In this document: piece after piece, positions 7,834 through 16,951 of the stretch
Numbering within the stretch: the stretch's first letter is position 1
Layout of the letters: the number at the start of each line of letters is the position of its first letter
NCBI GenBank assembly: GCA_964618975.1
Contig: CAZUDI010000002.1
Coordinates: 1 to 64,000 of the forward strand
DNA length: 64,000 bases
Origin: CAZUDI01 sp964618975
GTDB lineage: Bacteria > Desulfobacterota > Desulfomonilia > UBA1062
Direction: 5' to 3'
Notes under the pieces: model-generated
What the model was told of the DNA's origin: nothing
Database searches by the model: none
Seen by the model: only the letters and a program-made list of their open reading frames with translations
Made by a program: the position numbers and the translations under genes

Positions 7834-9507
7834 CTAGGCCACCTTGAATGTGTGCATCTGGCCGGTGGCCGGCTGAATGATGTGCACGGCGCACGCCATG
7901 CAGGGGTCGAAGCTGTGGATCGTGCGCAGGATCTCGAGCGGCTGCTCGACATTGGCCAGCTTCGTGCCGATGAGCGACTCCTCGTAGGGGCCGCGCTTGC
8001 CCGCCGCGTCGCGCGGGGCACAGTTCCAGGTGGAGGGAACGATAGCCTGGTAGTTGGCGATGGCATGGTTCTCGATGTTGATCCAGTGCCCCAGGGCACC
8101 GCGGGGCACCTCGTCCATGCCACGGCCGCGGCCGGAACGGGGCACGTCGCAACGCGTCCAGGTGCGCGTGTCGCCGGCCTTGATGTTGGCGATCAGCTCG
8201 TTGACCCAGGTCCCGGCATAGTCGGCCACGAGTTTGGTCTCCAGTGCGCGCGCCGCGGTGCGGCCCAGGGTGGAGAAGAGCACCGTCGCCGGCAGCCCGG
8301 TGGCCTTAAGGGTGTCGTCCACCAGGGGCTTGATGCGCGCATCGCCCTGGGCGTAGGCCACAATGAAACGCGCCAGGGGGCCCACTTCGTAGGGCAGCCC
8401 GTCGTAGGAGGGCGCCTTGCACCAGGTGTACTTCTCGTCGCCCTTGACGAAGCCGTCGGCCCCGAAGCCGGTGTATTCCGGCTCGGTGCGGCCCACGAAG
8501 GGGTGCAGGTTGTCGGCACCCTGGTACCAGGCGTGTGTGACGTCCTCGGTGATACGCTCTTCGTCCAGCTCCAGGGGGTGGGCTATGTCGCCGCCCTTGA
8601 CCACGCCCCGCGGCAGCAGGGTCTGGTTCCAGTCGTCGTCCAGCGGGAACCCGCCGTAGCACAGGTAGTTCTTGACCCCGGCCCCGGTTCCGGCCAGCCC
8701 CTCGTCCTTGTAGGCCGCAGCCGCAATGAGCACGTCCGGGATGTAGGCCGTGTCGATGAAGTTCTTGAGCTCCTTGAGCCGGAAGAGATACTCGCCCACC
8801 CGGTGGGCGTCCAGGGCATCCATGACGCTGGTGATGCCGCCCACCACCAGCGACTGCGGGTGCGGGTTTTTGCCGCCGAAGAGCGCCATCATCTGCGCGC
8901 CGGTCTTCGAGACCCCCAGGGCGTCCAGGTAGTGCGAGGTGATCACGAGGTTGGCCTCGGGCGAGAGCTTGAAGGAGGGGTTGCCCCAGTAGGCATTGGC
9001 GAAGGGCCCCAGCCGTCCGGACTCGACGAAGGTGGTCAGCCGCTGCTGCACGGCCTTGTAGTGGCTCGCCGAGCAGTTGTAGGGGTTGGGGTGGTAGGCG
9101 CGCGCCAGCTCGACCGCCTTGTTCGGGTCGGCCGACAGGGCGCTGACGATGTCCACCCAGTCCAGCCCGTGCAGGTGATAGAAGTGCATGACGTGGTCCG
9201 TGATGTACTGGGCGGCCTTGATCAGGTTGCGCATGAGGCGCGCATTGGCCGGCGGTTTCACCCCGAAGGCGTCCTCACAGGCCAGGATGCTGGCCTCGTA
9301 GTGCGAATAGGTGCACACCCCGCAGAAACGCTGCACCATGAGCGGCGCATCGCGCGGGTCCCTGCCCTTCAGGATCTGCTCGAAACCGCGCCACAGGGTG
9401 ATGGAACTCCAGGCATCCCGGATCACCCCGGCGTCATCCAACTCGGCCTCTATGCGTAAATGACCTTCGATTCTGGTAATCGGATCAACAATGATTCTCT
9501 CTGACAT
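7834..9507 (-). CDS. hyaB: Uptake [NiFe]-hydrogenase large subunit
   Basis: 557 residues. The catalytic subunit carries the Ni-Fe(CN)2CO centre. The four cysteine ligands are visible as two CxxC pairs: RFCGVCTYSH near residue 70 and DPCMACAVH near the C-terminus. The N-terminal DPITRIEGHLRIE motif is also present. The 15-residue tail after the final His of the second motif is the part removed by the maturation protease. The gene starts 18 bases after the small-subunit stop. Periplasmic location follows from the Tat signal on the partner subunit. Confidence 0.96.
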   Translation of the reverse strand: MSERIIVDPITRIEGHLRIEAELDDAGVIRDAWSSITLWRGFEQILKGRDPRDAPLMVQRFCGVCTYSHYEASILACEDAFGVKPPANARLMRNLIKAAQYITDHVMHFYHLHGLDWVDIVSALSADPNKAVELARAYHPNPYNCSASHYKAVQQRLTTFVESGRLGPFANAYWGNPSFKLSPEANLVITSHYLDALGVSKTGAQMMALFGGKNPHPQSLVVGGITSVMDALDAHRVGEYLFRLKELKNFIDTAYIPDVLIAAAAYKDEGLAGTGAGVKNYLCYGGFPLDDDWNQTLLPRGVVKGGDIAHPLELDEERITEDVTHAWYQGADNLHPFVGRTEPEYTGFGADGFVKGDEKYTWCKAPSYDGLPYEVGPLARFIVAYAQGDARIKPLVDDTLKATGLPATVLFSTLGRTAARALETKLVADYAGTWVNELIANIKAGDTRTWTRCDVPRSGRGRGMDEVPRGALGHWINIENHAIANYQAIVPSTWNCAPRDAAGKRGPYEESLIGTKLANVEQPLEILRTIHSFDPCMACAVHIIQPATGQMHTFKVA

Positions 9508-9525
9508 GCGTGCATCCTCCCGGGA

Positions 9526-10740
9526 CTAGCCCTGCCCTTCCTCGTCTGCTGCCGGGCCCTTGGGCTGGCCCTGACCCTTGGCCGCGGTGAGGCCCGCATG
9601 GGCCGCCACCCCGACCACCGCCGCCGCCGTCAGGGCGGCACCCACGGAATCCACCCGGGCCCCCACGCGGGAGCCGCCGACTAACTTCTCGCCGATGGGC
9701 TTCTCCAATGGGGCCATGGTATCCCAGAATCCCGGCTCGGTGCATCCCATGCACCCGTGACCGGCCATGATGGGCCAGGACATGCCGTCATTGAAGCGCA
9801 CCTTGGCGCAGTTGGAATAGGTGTAGGGGCCCTTGCAGCCCATCTTGTAGAGGCACCAGCCCTTCTTGGCGCCCTCGTCGCCCCATTCCTCGACGAACTC
9901 GCCGGCGTCGTAGTGCGGCCGGCGCTCGCAGTAGTCGTGGATACGCTTGCCATAGGCCCACACCGGCCGCCCCAGAGAATCCAGGGCCGGCAGACCACCG
10001 AACATCAGGAAGTGCAGCACCGTGCCCACGAAGTTCTGCGGACTGGGCGGGCAGCCTGCGATATTGACCGTGCGGATACCCAGGGCCTCGCCGACACCCT
10101 GGGCGTCGGTGGGATTGGGCCGGGCGGCCTGGACATTGCCGAAGGACGAGCAGCTGCCGATGCAGATGGTCGCCGCCGCCTTGGAGGTGACCTCCTTGGC
10201 GACCTGCAGCCCGGTCTTGCCCTGGGCCCCCAGCGTGAGGTAGCGCCCGTTGAGCCCCATGGGGATGGCACCCTCGATCACGCACACGAACTTCCCGGCG
10301 AAATCGTGCAGGGCCTGCTCCAGGTTGGCCTCGGCCTGGTGTCCGGCCGCCGCCATGAGCGTCTCGTGGTATTCGAGCGAGATCGTATCCAGCAGGATAT
10401 CGTCCACGTTGGGGTATGAGGTCCGCAGAAAGGCCTCCGAGCATCCGGTGCACTCGGCGAAATGCAGCCACACCACCGGCAGACGGCTGAAGTTCTCCGC
10501 CGCCCGGGCCACCAGGGGCTTGAACACCGGCGGCAGCATGAGGGCCGCGGTCATCACCGAGGTCCACTTGAGAAAATCGCGCCGACTCACGCCCCGCCGG
10601 CCCAGTTCGGCCTTGAAGTCAACGCGCGCCTTGGGCAGCTCCTCCTCCATGCGGTCCAGATGGGCCGCACATTGGTCCATGATCTGCCGGTATTGGGTTT
10701 CCACCGTCCGCCTGAACTCTATCTCATTGTTCTTCGCCAT
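9526..10740 (-). CDS. hyaA: Uptake [NiFe]-hydrogenase small subunit with Tat signal and C-terminal anchor
   Basis: 404 residues from MAKNNEIEF. This start has a GGGGG ribosome site; an ATG 26 codons upstream has no support. The twin-arginine motif SRRDFLK falls at residues 52-58, after an unusually long N-region. Iron-sulfur ligands include ECTGCSE, GSCSSFG, AGCPPSP, HDYCERR, CLYKMGC, SNCAKVRF and GCMGC. The two extra cysteines that mark oxygen-tolerant group 1 enzymes are absent: the motif is CTGC rather than CTCC, and GNVQAARP rather than GCVQAARP. A standard [4Fe-4S] proximal cluster is therefore expected. A C-terminal hydrophobic helix (VGAALTAAAVVGVAA) is the membrane anchor. Confidence 0.95.
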   Translation of the reverse strand: MAKNNEIEFRRTVETQYRQIMDQCAAHLDRMEEELPKARVDFKAELGRRGVSRRDFLKWTSVMTAALMLPPVFKPLVARAAENFSRLPVVWLHFAECTGCSEAFLRTSYPNVDDILLDTISLEYHETLMAAAGHQAEANLEQALHDFAGKFVCVIEGAIPMGLNGRYLTLGAQGKTGLQVAKEVTSKAAATICIGSCSSFGNVQAARPNPTDAQGVGEALGIRTVNIAGCPPSPQNFVGTVLHFLMFGGLPALDSLGRPVWAYGKRIHDYCERRPHYDAGEFVEEWGDEGAKKGWCLYKMGCKGPYTYSNCAKVRFNDGMSWPIMAGHGCMGCTEPGFWDTMAPLEKPIGEKLVGGSRVGARVDSVGAALTAAAVVGVAAHAGLTAAKGQGQPKGPAADEEGQG

Positions 10741-10873
10741 ACTACCCCCATCTGCAATCTTCTTTTTCTGCGAATGCGGTGGCTGCGGTGATACTCTCCC
10801 ACCCCTGCCACCAGCCACTCATTGCATATCGATCCCAACCCTTTTATTGTGCTTTAATTTCCATAATTAAAAG

Positions 10874-10901
10874 ATTATAGCAGATGGAAATGAACGGTCA
10901 A
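10874..10901 (-). promoter_or_regulatory. Predicted sigma70-type promoter of the hydrogenase operon
   Basis: On the minus strand TTGACC (10901-10896) is followed after 16 bases by a perfect TATAAT (10879-10874). Transcription would begin near 10867, leaving a leader of about 125 bases before the small-subunit ATG at 10740. No -24/-12 sigma54 motif was found nearby, although sigma54 control is common for uptake hydrogenases. Confidence 0.6.
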
Positions 10902-10950
10902 TCATTTTTATCATTTTATTGCAATATTTTCATGGTAATATCTTTATGCT

Positions 10951-10965
10951 AAAGGTGTCACCTTT
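10951..10965. promoter_or_regulatory. 15-bp palindrome, candidate activator/repressor site
   Basis: AAAGGTG-T-CACCTTT is a perfect inverted repeat with one central base. It is centred roughly 90 bases upstream of the predicted hydrogenase transcription start, a usual distance for an activator. The binding protein is unknown. The hybrid sensor kinase next door has no DNA-binding domain of its own. Confidence 0.4.
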
Positions 10966-11318
10966 CAGCTGTCGCTATCTTTCGCATGCCCTCCAGTGCA
11001 CCCCGTGCCATCTTTCTTGATCGTTGTTTTTGTTGTTTTAATTTAAGACCACCTTTTTTCTCGCCCTTTCTGCACCGCCATACCTTCCCCTGTCACATTT
11101 GACGCATTCCTTACCTGTTTATGTACTGATTGCATATTATTTATGCATTTTTATCGAGGTATCCTGCACCGCACAAGGATTGACGGGGGGGGCCGAGAAA
11201 GGATTTTTCCCCTTGTCCGGAGCAGGCCAGTCAACCCGGGGCCCCTACCTACAGGCTCGCCAGGACCCAACGAGAGGTACACCGAGAATGCGGCCCCTGC
11301 CCGGGGGGAAGTCAGACA

Positions 11319-13733
11319 TCATTCTTTAGGCGCGGCCATCTCCGATGTGAACACGTCCAGGTCGGCCCGGGGCCCATCGAGGGTCTCACGGACCGTCTCC
11401 AGCAGTTCGCTCAGGGTGTAGGGTTTGAGCATGAAGGCCAGGCCCAGCGCGCGGATATCGTCCCCGTGGGAGCGCTCGTCCGTATATCCGCTGCACATGA
11501 GCACGGCCAGGCCTGGATCCGCACCTTGCAGCTCCCGGGCGAGCTGAATCCCGCTGCCCCCGGGCAACACCACATCGCTCAGGAGCAGGTCGAAGCCTGT
11601 CCCTGCGCCCGCAAAGGCCTGCCGCGCCTGTCTGGCCCCGGAGGCCTCGACGACGGCATAGTTATTACGACCAAGGGCCTCGGCCGTAAAGGCGCGCACC
11701 TCGGCATCGTCCTCGACCAGCAGGATGCGCTCGCCTCTTCCCCCGGGGCGGCACCTCTTGATAATGCGGTGCGCCTCTGCAAGCGTCTCGACCTGCGTGG
11801 CGGGGAGGAAGACCCTGAAACAGGTTCCCCCCCCCGGACGGGTGTCGATGTCGATAAAGCCCTGGTGCTCGGAAACGATGCCGGAGACGACCGTCAGGCC
11901 CAAGCCTGTGCCCTGGCCCGGGCCCTTGGTGCTGAAGAAAGGATCGAAGGCCCGCTTACGGGTGGCGCTATCCATGCCCCGGCCGGTGTCGACGACCCGC
12001 AGGCACACGTAGGGTCCCGTGCGGGCGACGCCCTGCTCCGCAAAACTGCCGGAGGTGAGCTCCACGTTCTCGGTTGCCAGGACCAGGGTCCCGCCCTCGG
12101 GCATGGCGTCACGGGCGTTGAGGGTCAGGTTCATGATGACCTGTTCGATATTGCCCTCATCGGCCAGCACCTTCCAGGGTTGCCTCTGAAGGGTGAGCTC
12201 GATGGTGATGTCCTCGCCGATCAGCCGCGTGATCATCTTCATGAGGTTCTCTATGGTGGTATTGATATCCAGGACTCCGTGATGCGTGCACTGCTTGCGG
12301 GCGAAGAGCAGAATCTGGCGGGTGAGGCTCGCGGCGCGCCGGGCGGCGTGATGGATCTCCTCCAGGTTGGCATGCAGGGTGCTGCCTTCGTCCACATCTT
12401 CCAGGCACAGGTCGGTGAAACCCAGGATCGAGGTCAGGTGGTTGTTGAAATCGTGGGCCACCCCGCCGCTCAGGAGGCCGATGGCCTCCATCTTCTGGGC
12501 CTGGAGCAGCTGGGCGAACATGGCCTCCCTCTCGTGCTCGGCCTGCTTTCTCACGGTGATGTCACGGCCGTGGATCACGAGCCCCTTGCGGCTGCCGTCG
12601 TCGTGGAAAAGGGGCACCCGGATCATATCGAAGACCTTCAGCCCACCCTCCTCCAGTCGAATCTCCAGTTCCTCGCGGCCGGTATGCCCCTCCTCCCAGG
12701 CGCGCACGTCCCCTTTGGCGCAGGCCGTAACAAGGTCTCCATTGCAACGGCTCAGGCGTCTGAGGGCAACCGCATTCCATCCACGTATATCGGTGTCCTC
12801 TAGTCCGAGCAGGGACAGATAGGCGCGGTTGGCCTCCAGCAGGCGCCCGCGTCCGTCCTTGAAACAGACCAGGTCCGGCATGGAGTCGATGAGCACGCGC
12901 AGGCGTTCCTCGCCGATCCGCAGGTCCTCCTCGCTTAGGGCCAGAAGGTTGTAGGGGCGTACGATTCCCTTCTCAACGAAGGCCTTGAATATCAGATAGT
13001 AGGACGCGAGCTTGAAGAAATGCCCCAGGATATTGACATGGCCAGACAAGCTCACATAGAGGGTAAAGCTGATCTCGGAGCAGATGGTCAGCGCCAGGGA
13101 ACCCATGATGAGCCCGGCGCTTTTGCCCTCGAGCAGATCTCGCTGGCGGAAATAGCGCACCATGGCAAGGCTTAACAGGCCGATGATAACGTATTCGGCC
13201 ACCTTCTTGAAGGGGGTCAGCCCGCTGCCTTCCACATAGCAGGCGGGGAAGGCCTTCAGCCAGAAGATGCTCATCAGGATGCCCAGGGTCACGAGGGCAT
13301 AGCAACCCAGGCTGACACCGAAATGGAGACGGCGACGCAGAAAGAAGGGTGCCACCAACAGGGAGACGGCCTCCACGGACCTGGCGGCGATCCACAGCTG
13401 GGTGGAGGTGTCGGCACCCATCAGGGGAAACACCCCCATGCCCTTGTAGGTCAGGGTGTGGAGCAGATCGAGCAGACCCACGAAGATATAGGCGCTGCCA
13501 AGGAAGGGGAGCAGCCCGCCGTGCTGGAAAGGGCGCGTCGTGCGCGCCACCACGAAGATCCCCCAGGCCACCACGATGCTCAGGAGCTCGGCGATGCTAT
13601 GGAAGAAAAGGAAGCTCACCCGGCTGGTGACCAGCAGCAGCGCCAGCACAAAGAGGCCCAGCAAGGTGTTGTGCAACCAACCGGCGTGAATTAAAGGCAA
13701 GGTATGTCTGACAGTATCGCCCCCCCACTGCAT
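11319..13733 (-). CDS. Hybrid sensor histidine kinase (MASE3-PAS-HisKA-HATPase-REC)
   Basis: About 804 residues from MQWGGDTV, chosen because AGGGAG precedes that ATG; an ATG 33 bases upstream has no ribosome site. Residues ~1-240 form a multi-helix membrane sensor resembling MASE3 (LLHTLTYKGMGVFP). A PAS domain (about 275-395, starting RVLIDSMPDLVCFKDG) follows. Then come the phosphoacceptor H-box SGGVAHDFNNHL and an ATPase domain (N-box NARDAMPEGG, G-boxes DTGRGMD and GQGTGLGL). A C-terminal receiver has the acceptor Asp in LLLSDVVLPGG. No output regulator gene is adjacent. Its position next to the hydrogenase promoter region suggests, but does not show, redox or H2-related control. Confidence 0.9.
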   Translation of the reverse strand: MQWGGDTVRHTLPLIHAGWLHNTLLGLFVLALLLVTSRVSFLFFHSIAELLSIVVAWGIFVVARTTRPFQHGGLLPFLGSAYIFVGLLDLLHTLTYKGMGVFPLMGADTSTQLWIAARSVEAVSLLVAPFFLRRRLHFGVSLGCYALVTLGILMSIFWLKAFPACYVEGSGLTPFKKVAEYVIIGLLSLAMVRYFRQRDLLEGKSAGLIMGSLALTICSEISFTLYVSLSGHVNILGHFFKLASYYLIFKAFVEKGIVRPYNLLALSEEDLRIGEERLRVLIDSMPDLVCFKDGRGRLLEANRAYLSLLGLEDTDIRGWNAVALRRLSRCNGDLVTACAKGDVRAWEEGHTGREELEIRLEEGGLKVFDMIRVPLFHDDGSRKGLVIHGRDITVRKQAEHEREAMFAQLLQAQKMEAIGLLSGGVAHDFNNHLTSILGFTDLCLEDVDEGSTLHANLEEIHHAARRAASLTRQILLFARKQCTHHGVLDINTTIENLMKMITRLIGEDITIELTLQRQPWKVLADEGNIEQVIMNLTLNARDAMPEGGTLVLATENVELTSGSFAEQGVARTGPYVCLRVVDTGRGMDSATRKRAFDPFFSTKGPGQGTGLGLTVVSGIVSEHQGFIDIDTRPGGGTCFRVFLPATQVETLAEAHRIIKRCRPGGRGERILLVEDDAEVRAFTAEALGRNNYAVVEASGARQARQAFAGAGTGFDLLLSDVVLPGGSGIQLARELQGADPGLAVLMCSGYTDERSHGDDIRALGLAFMLKPYTLSELLETVRETLDGPRADLDVFTSEMAAPKE

Positions 13734-14120
13734 GCGAGACCACTCCCTGAAAAACACAATAAACACAATCAGCTAACAATCTGTAATCATGGGAAGGAAT
13801 CCCGCCCCCCTTAAGCCGCCAGCGGCGAGAATACGACCCATTTCATTATAAATTAATGGAATAATTCCCTCCTGGCAAGGGGTTGGTGCGAATGGCCCCT
13901 GTTCCGCCGGCCATAGCAACACCCGAGCCCGGACGCATGTAATTCGCTCAGGTTCCGCAGGACACATCCAACTCAACGACATCTCTCCTTCAGACAACCT
14001 CTTCGTATATCGGCCCATCCTCGGGTTTCGAGCGTGGCCCAGTGCGCAGTCTGCAGATATGAAGGCTGGCCCGATATACCCGGGCCGGACCCCTCTCCCG
14101 CCTGCGCCGGGGAAGGTTTC
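13734..14120. other. Intergenic region between the 2-oxoacid oxidoreductase genes and the sensor kinase
   Basis: 387 bases, with no credible gene. A minus-strand TATAAT (complement of 13845-13850) about 110 bases before the sensor-kinase start is a possible -10 element, but no good -35 hexamer lies at the right distance. The stretch 13841-13875 is AT-rich and partly palindromic. I see no terminator for the korB transcript. Confidence 0.4.
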
Positions 14121-14981
14121 CTAGCGCATCTCCATGAGGAGTCCTTCCAGGCGGTCCGCAGCGAAACGGTGGTGGTAAAGAGGGCTGAACCCCTTGTGGT
14201 GGACGTCGAGCTGTTCCTCGAAGGCCGGCCGCGCCGGCCCACGGGAGATCACCCCCAGGGGAAAGGGGTCCGAGGCGAGCGCTTCTGTCAGGGCCTGCTG
14301 CGGGTCGGAGGGATCGTGCCCCGCATCCAGGAGAACGGTATGCTCCCGGAACCACTGATAGGTATTGAGACGGTTAAAGGACACGCAGGGCTGGAAGATA
14401 TCCACCAGGGCCAGGCCCTTCGTCGTGAGCGCGCCTTCGAGCATCTGCTGCACATGCTGCCCGTCACCTGAGAAGCTGCGCGCCACAAAGGGCGCCTTGA
14501 GGGCCACGGCCACGGCCACGGGATTGAAGGGTTCCTGGGTCACGCCCTGAACCTGCACCGGTGTGCGGAAACCGGGTCGGCTCATGGGCGAGGCCTGTCC
14601 CTTGGTCAGTCCGTAGACCATATTGTCGTGCACGATGACGGTAATGTCCGGGTTGCGGCGCATGGCATGGATGAAATGGTTACCCCCCTCCCCGTATATG
14701 CAGCCGTCGCCGCTGATCACGATCACGGTCAGTTCCGGGTTGCAGGCCTTGATGGCGGTAGCCACTGGCAGGGCGCGGCCGTGCAGGCCATTGAAGTAGT
14801 TGGCCCGCACGTACTGGGGGGTCTTGGCTGCCTGACCGATGCCGGAGACGAGCACTACCTGCGAGGGGTCTAAATCGAGTCCCTCAAGGGCAGCTTTGAG
14901 CGACGCGAGGATGGCGTGATTGCCACAACCCGGGCACCAAGCGATATCGCAGGGCCCCTCGAGATCGAAGCGCGTGCTCAT
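14121..14981 (-). CDS. korB: 2-oxoacid:ferredoxin oxidoreductase, beta (TPP) subunit
   Basis: 286 residues from the second of two adjacent ATGs, which has better spacing from AAGGAGG. The beta subunit binds thiamine diphosphate (GDGCIYGEGGNHF) and an iron-sulfur cluster (WCPGCGNHAI plus later Cys). It catalyses CoA-dependent oxidative decarboxylation of a 2-oxoacid with ferredoxin as acceptor, or the reverse reductive carboxylation. It follows the alpha/gamma gene with only a few bases between. 2-Oxoglutarate is the likeliest substrate for this two-subunit type, but pyruvate or others cannot be excluded from sequence. Confidence 0.88.
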   Translation of the reverse strand: MSTRFDLEGPCDIAWCPGCGNHAILASLKAALEGLDLDPSQVVLVSGIGQAAKTPQYVRANYFNGLHGRALPVATAIKACNPELTVIVISGDGCIYGEGGNHFIHAMRRNPDITVIVHDNMVYGLTKGQASPMSRPGFRTPVQVQGVTQEPFNPVAVAVALKAPFVARSFSGDGQHVQQMLEGALTTKGLALVDIFQPCVSFNRLNTYQWFREHTVLLDAGHDPSDPQQALTEALASDPFPLGVISRGPARPAFEEQLDVHHKGFSPLYHHRFAADRLEGLLMEMR

Positions 14982-14991
14982 CATACCCTCC

Positions 14992-16713
14992 TTAGGGCAG
15001 GTCTGCCAGCCGCTCGCAGACCTCCTCCACTTCGAAGGGACGCCCGTTGAACTTCAGGATCTGCGTGTGGAAATCGAGCCGGTATTGCTGCGAAAGCAGC
15101 CCGGCGAACTGGCCGGTGGCATTGCCCTCGATGGCAATGCGATGCACGGCGCGCATAAGCACGGGGATCCCCTCCAAAGGCAGCGGCCAGACCTGAGAGA
15201 AATGCAACCAGCCGATGTCATCGCGCTCAAGCAAAGCCAGGGCCTCGTTCATGACGGCCCAGGTGGAACCCCAACCCACCGCCAGGCAACGCGGCGCGGG
15301 CGGGCCCACATAGGTTGGCCCGCGCAGGGCTCCCTGGAGGGCCTGCCCCTTGCGCAAGCGCTTGCGCACCATGGCCTCGCGCATCGTGAAATCCTCGGTG
15401 ATGCGCCCGTACTCGTCATGCTCGTCGCTGTCTACACACACACATCCGCTTCCCAGCCCCGGAATCGCGCGCGGGGATATGCCGTCCTCGGTGAAGGCGT
15501 AGCGCCTGTAAGAGGGTCCGCCGGCCACAATTTGCGGCTCGGGGGCGTGCACCGGCGCCGCCATTCCCGTCGCCAGGCCCCACGAATCGAGCAGGAACTG
15601 GTCTGTGAGAACGAACACCGGCACCTGAAAGCGATCGGCCAGATCGAAGGCGTCGCGCATGAGGGCAAAGCCCTGCTCCAGGGTCCCGGGGGCTAGGACG
15701 ATGCGGGGAAACTCGCCGTGCCCGGCGTACAGGGCATGCGTGAGGTCGGCCTGCTCGGTGCGCGTGGGCAGCCCGGTGGCCGGACCAGGCCGCTGCCCCA
15801 GGTGCACGACGAGGGGCGACTCGATGCATCCGGCCAGCGAAAGCCCCTCGGTCATGAGGGCGAATCCGCCCCCCGAGGTGGTGACCAGGGCACGGGCGCC
15901 TGCATACCACGCGCCCAGGGCCATGTTAACCGCGGCGATCTCGTCCTCGGCCTGCTCGACGATAACGCCGAAGTCGCGCGCGTGCCGCGCCAGGAAGGTG
16001 AGCACCCCGGTAGAGGGCGACATGGGGTAGCCCGCGACGAAATTGCAGCCGCCACACAGGGCTCCCAGGGAGACGGCATCCACTCCGCGCAGCGCCAGGC
16101 AGGCATCCAGCGCGCGTTCCCGCGCGGGCAGGGCCGGCCTGAAAACGCTGGCGATCTCCTCGCGGGCAGCCGCATAGCCCCGCACGGCTGCCCGCAGATT
16201 GGCCTCGATCGTCGCCTCGTCCAGACGGGCGAGGCCGCGGCGCAGTTCGTCCTCGAGCACCTCGGGCCCGCTCTCGCAGAGGCCCGCGCACAATCCCAGC
16301 ACCAGGGTATTCACGTAGCGCTCCCCGCCCGCCATCTCGGATAACTCCAGGGCCAGCACCGGGAACTTGCGTTCCTTGCCGGCCCCCGTGAGGTAGCGCT
16401 TTGCTACATGTCCCTTTTCTCCGAGGATGACGGTCTGCGGGGTAAGGCGGCCGTGGAAGCGTTCCATGCACCCCGGGCACAAGGCGATGAAAAGATCGAT
16501 GCGCCGCACGCAGGCCCCCACGGGGTGTGATGCGAGACGGATCATGCTGGAGTTGTTGCCGCCACGGATGCGCGACATGACCTCGCTGGAGGCGCATACA
16601 TAATAGCCCGCGCGTTTGAGAACCCGCACTAGGAGCCCTTCCAGGGTCTGTAGGCCCTGGCCGGCTTCCCCGGAGATCACGAGCGTGAGGTCGCTTTGCG
16701 TTCCGATCTGCAT
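14992..16713 (-). CDS. korA: 2-oxoacid:ferredoxin oxidoreductase, fused gamma-alpha subunit
   Basis: 573 residues from MQIGTQSDL. GGAG six bases before this ATG favours it over METPMQIG four codons earlier; the open frame much further upstream is spurious. Residues 1-~190 are the gamma domain (SGEAGQGLQTLEG; SRIRGGNNSS). The rest is the alpha domain (GYPMSPSTG, EQAEDEIAAVNMALGA, TTSGGGFALMTEG). Together with korB it forms a two-subunit enzyme feeding electrons to ferredoxin. In autotrophs this family can run the reverse TCA reaction; direction here is unknown. Confidence 0.9.
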   Translation of the reverse strand: MQIGTQSDLTLVISGEAGQGLQTLEGLLVRVLKRAGYYVCASSEVMSRIRGGNNSSMIRLASHPVGACVRRIDLFIALCPGCMERFHGRLTPQTVILGEKGHVAKRYLTGAGKERKFPVLALELSEMAGGERYVNTLVLGLCAGLCESGPEVLEDELRRGLARLDEATIEANLRAAVRGYAAAREEIASVFRPALPARERALDACLALRGVDAVSLGALCGGCNFVAGYPMSPSTGVLTFLARHARDFGVIVEQAEDEIAAVNMALGAWYAGARALVTTSGGGFALMTEGLSLAGCIESPLVVHLGQRPGPATGLPTRTEQADLTHALYAGHGEFPRIVLAPGTLEQGFALMRDAFDLADRFQVPVFVLTDQFLLDSWGLATGMAAPVHAPEPQIVAGGPSYRRYAFTEDGISPRAIPGLGSGCVCVDSDEHDEYGRITEDFTMREAMVRKRLRKGQALQGALRGPTYVGPPAPRCLAVGWGSTWAVMNEALALLERDDIGWLHFSQVWPLPLEGIPVLMRAVHRIAIEGNATGQFAGLLSQQYRLDFHTQILKFNGRPFEVEEVCERLADLP

Positions 16714-16951
16714 AGGCGTCTCCATACCATCATGTAATAAGCGCGCCCTTTGTTCCGTCAACCGGAAACGCCGCCTGCTGCGGCACGCGGCAAACCCTGC
16801 GGTGCGAGCCAGTGGTGTTAAAGGGTTGTGAGCCACCATGCAGGCGTCGAGCTGCCCTGGCCGGTCGCGAAAGACCATGCGCGGCCGGGGGGCCCGCCGC
16901 ACCGAAGCGGGCCGGAACCCGCAGGATCGGACAGGTTCAACGGGGAGTGGC

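Larger units (their letters stand above)
10741..11318. other. AT-rich intergenic control region upstream of the hydrogenase operon
   Basis: 578 bases without a convincing gene. The part from 10840 to 11170 is much more AT-rich than its neighbours. It holds the minus-strand promoter and the palindrome listed separately. The remainder (10966-11318) is GC-richer toward the sensor-kinase stop codon at 11319. I see only weak unsupported open frames there, and no tRNA or clear terminator. Confidence 0.6.

Noticed and set aside
6736..9459. A 907-codon open frame antisense to the hydrogenase genes
   Set aside because: It mirrors the codon pattern of the well-supported hydrogenase genes on the other strand, has no recognisable domain, and has no ribosome site. 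High GC content routinely makes such shadows.
10918..10940. Sigma54 promoter for the hydrogenase operon
   Set aside because: GCAA at 10921 invites a reversed TTGC, but the expected GTGCCA partner at the fixed spacing reads TCATGG, so the -24/-12 pattern fails.
11143..11421. Small plus-strand open frames after the AT-rich hydrogenase leader
   Set aside because: No ribosome site, no family features, and partial overlap with the 3' end of the sensor-kinase gene.
16714..16951. N-terminal extension of the korA frame toward recD
   Set aside because: The extra ~125 codons are rich in Arg, Pro and Ala and have no homology cues. The gamma domain begins right at MQIGTQSDL after a GGAG ribosome site.
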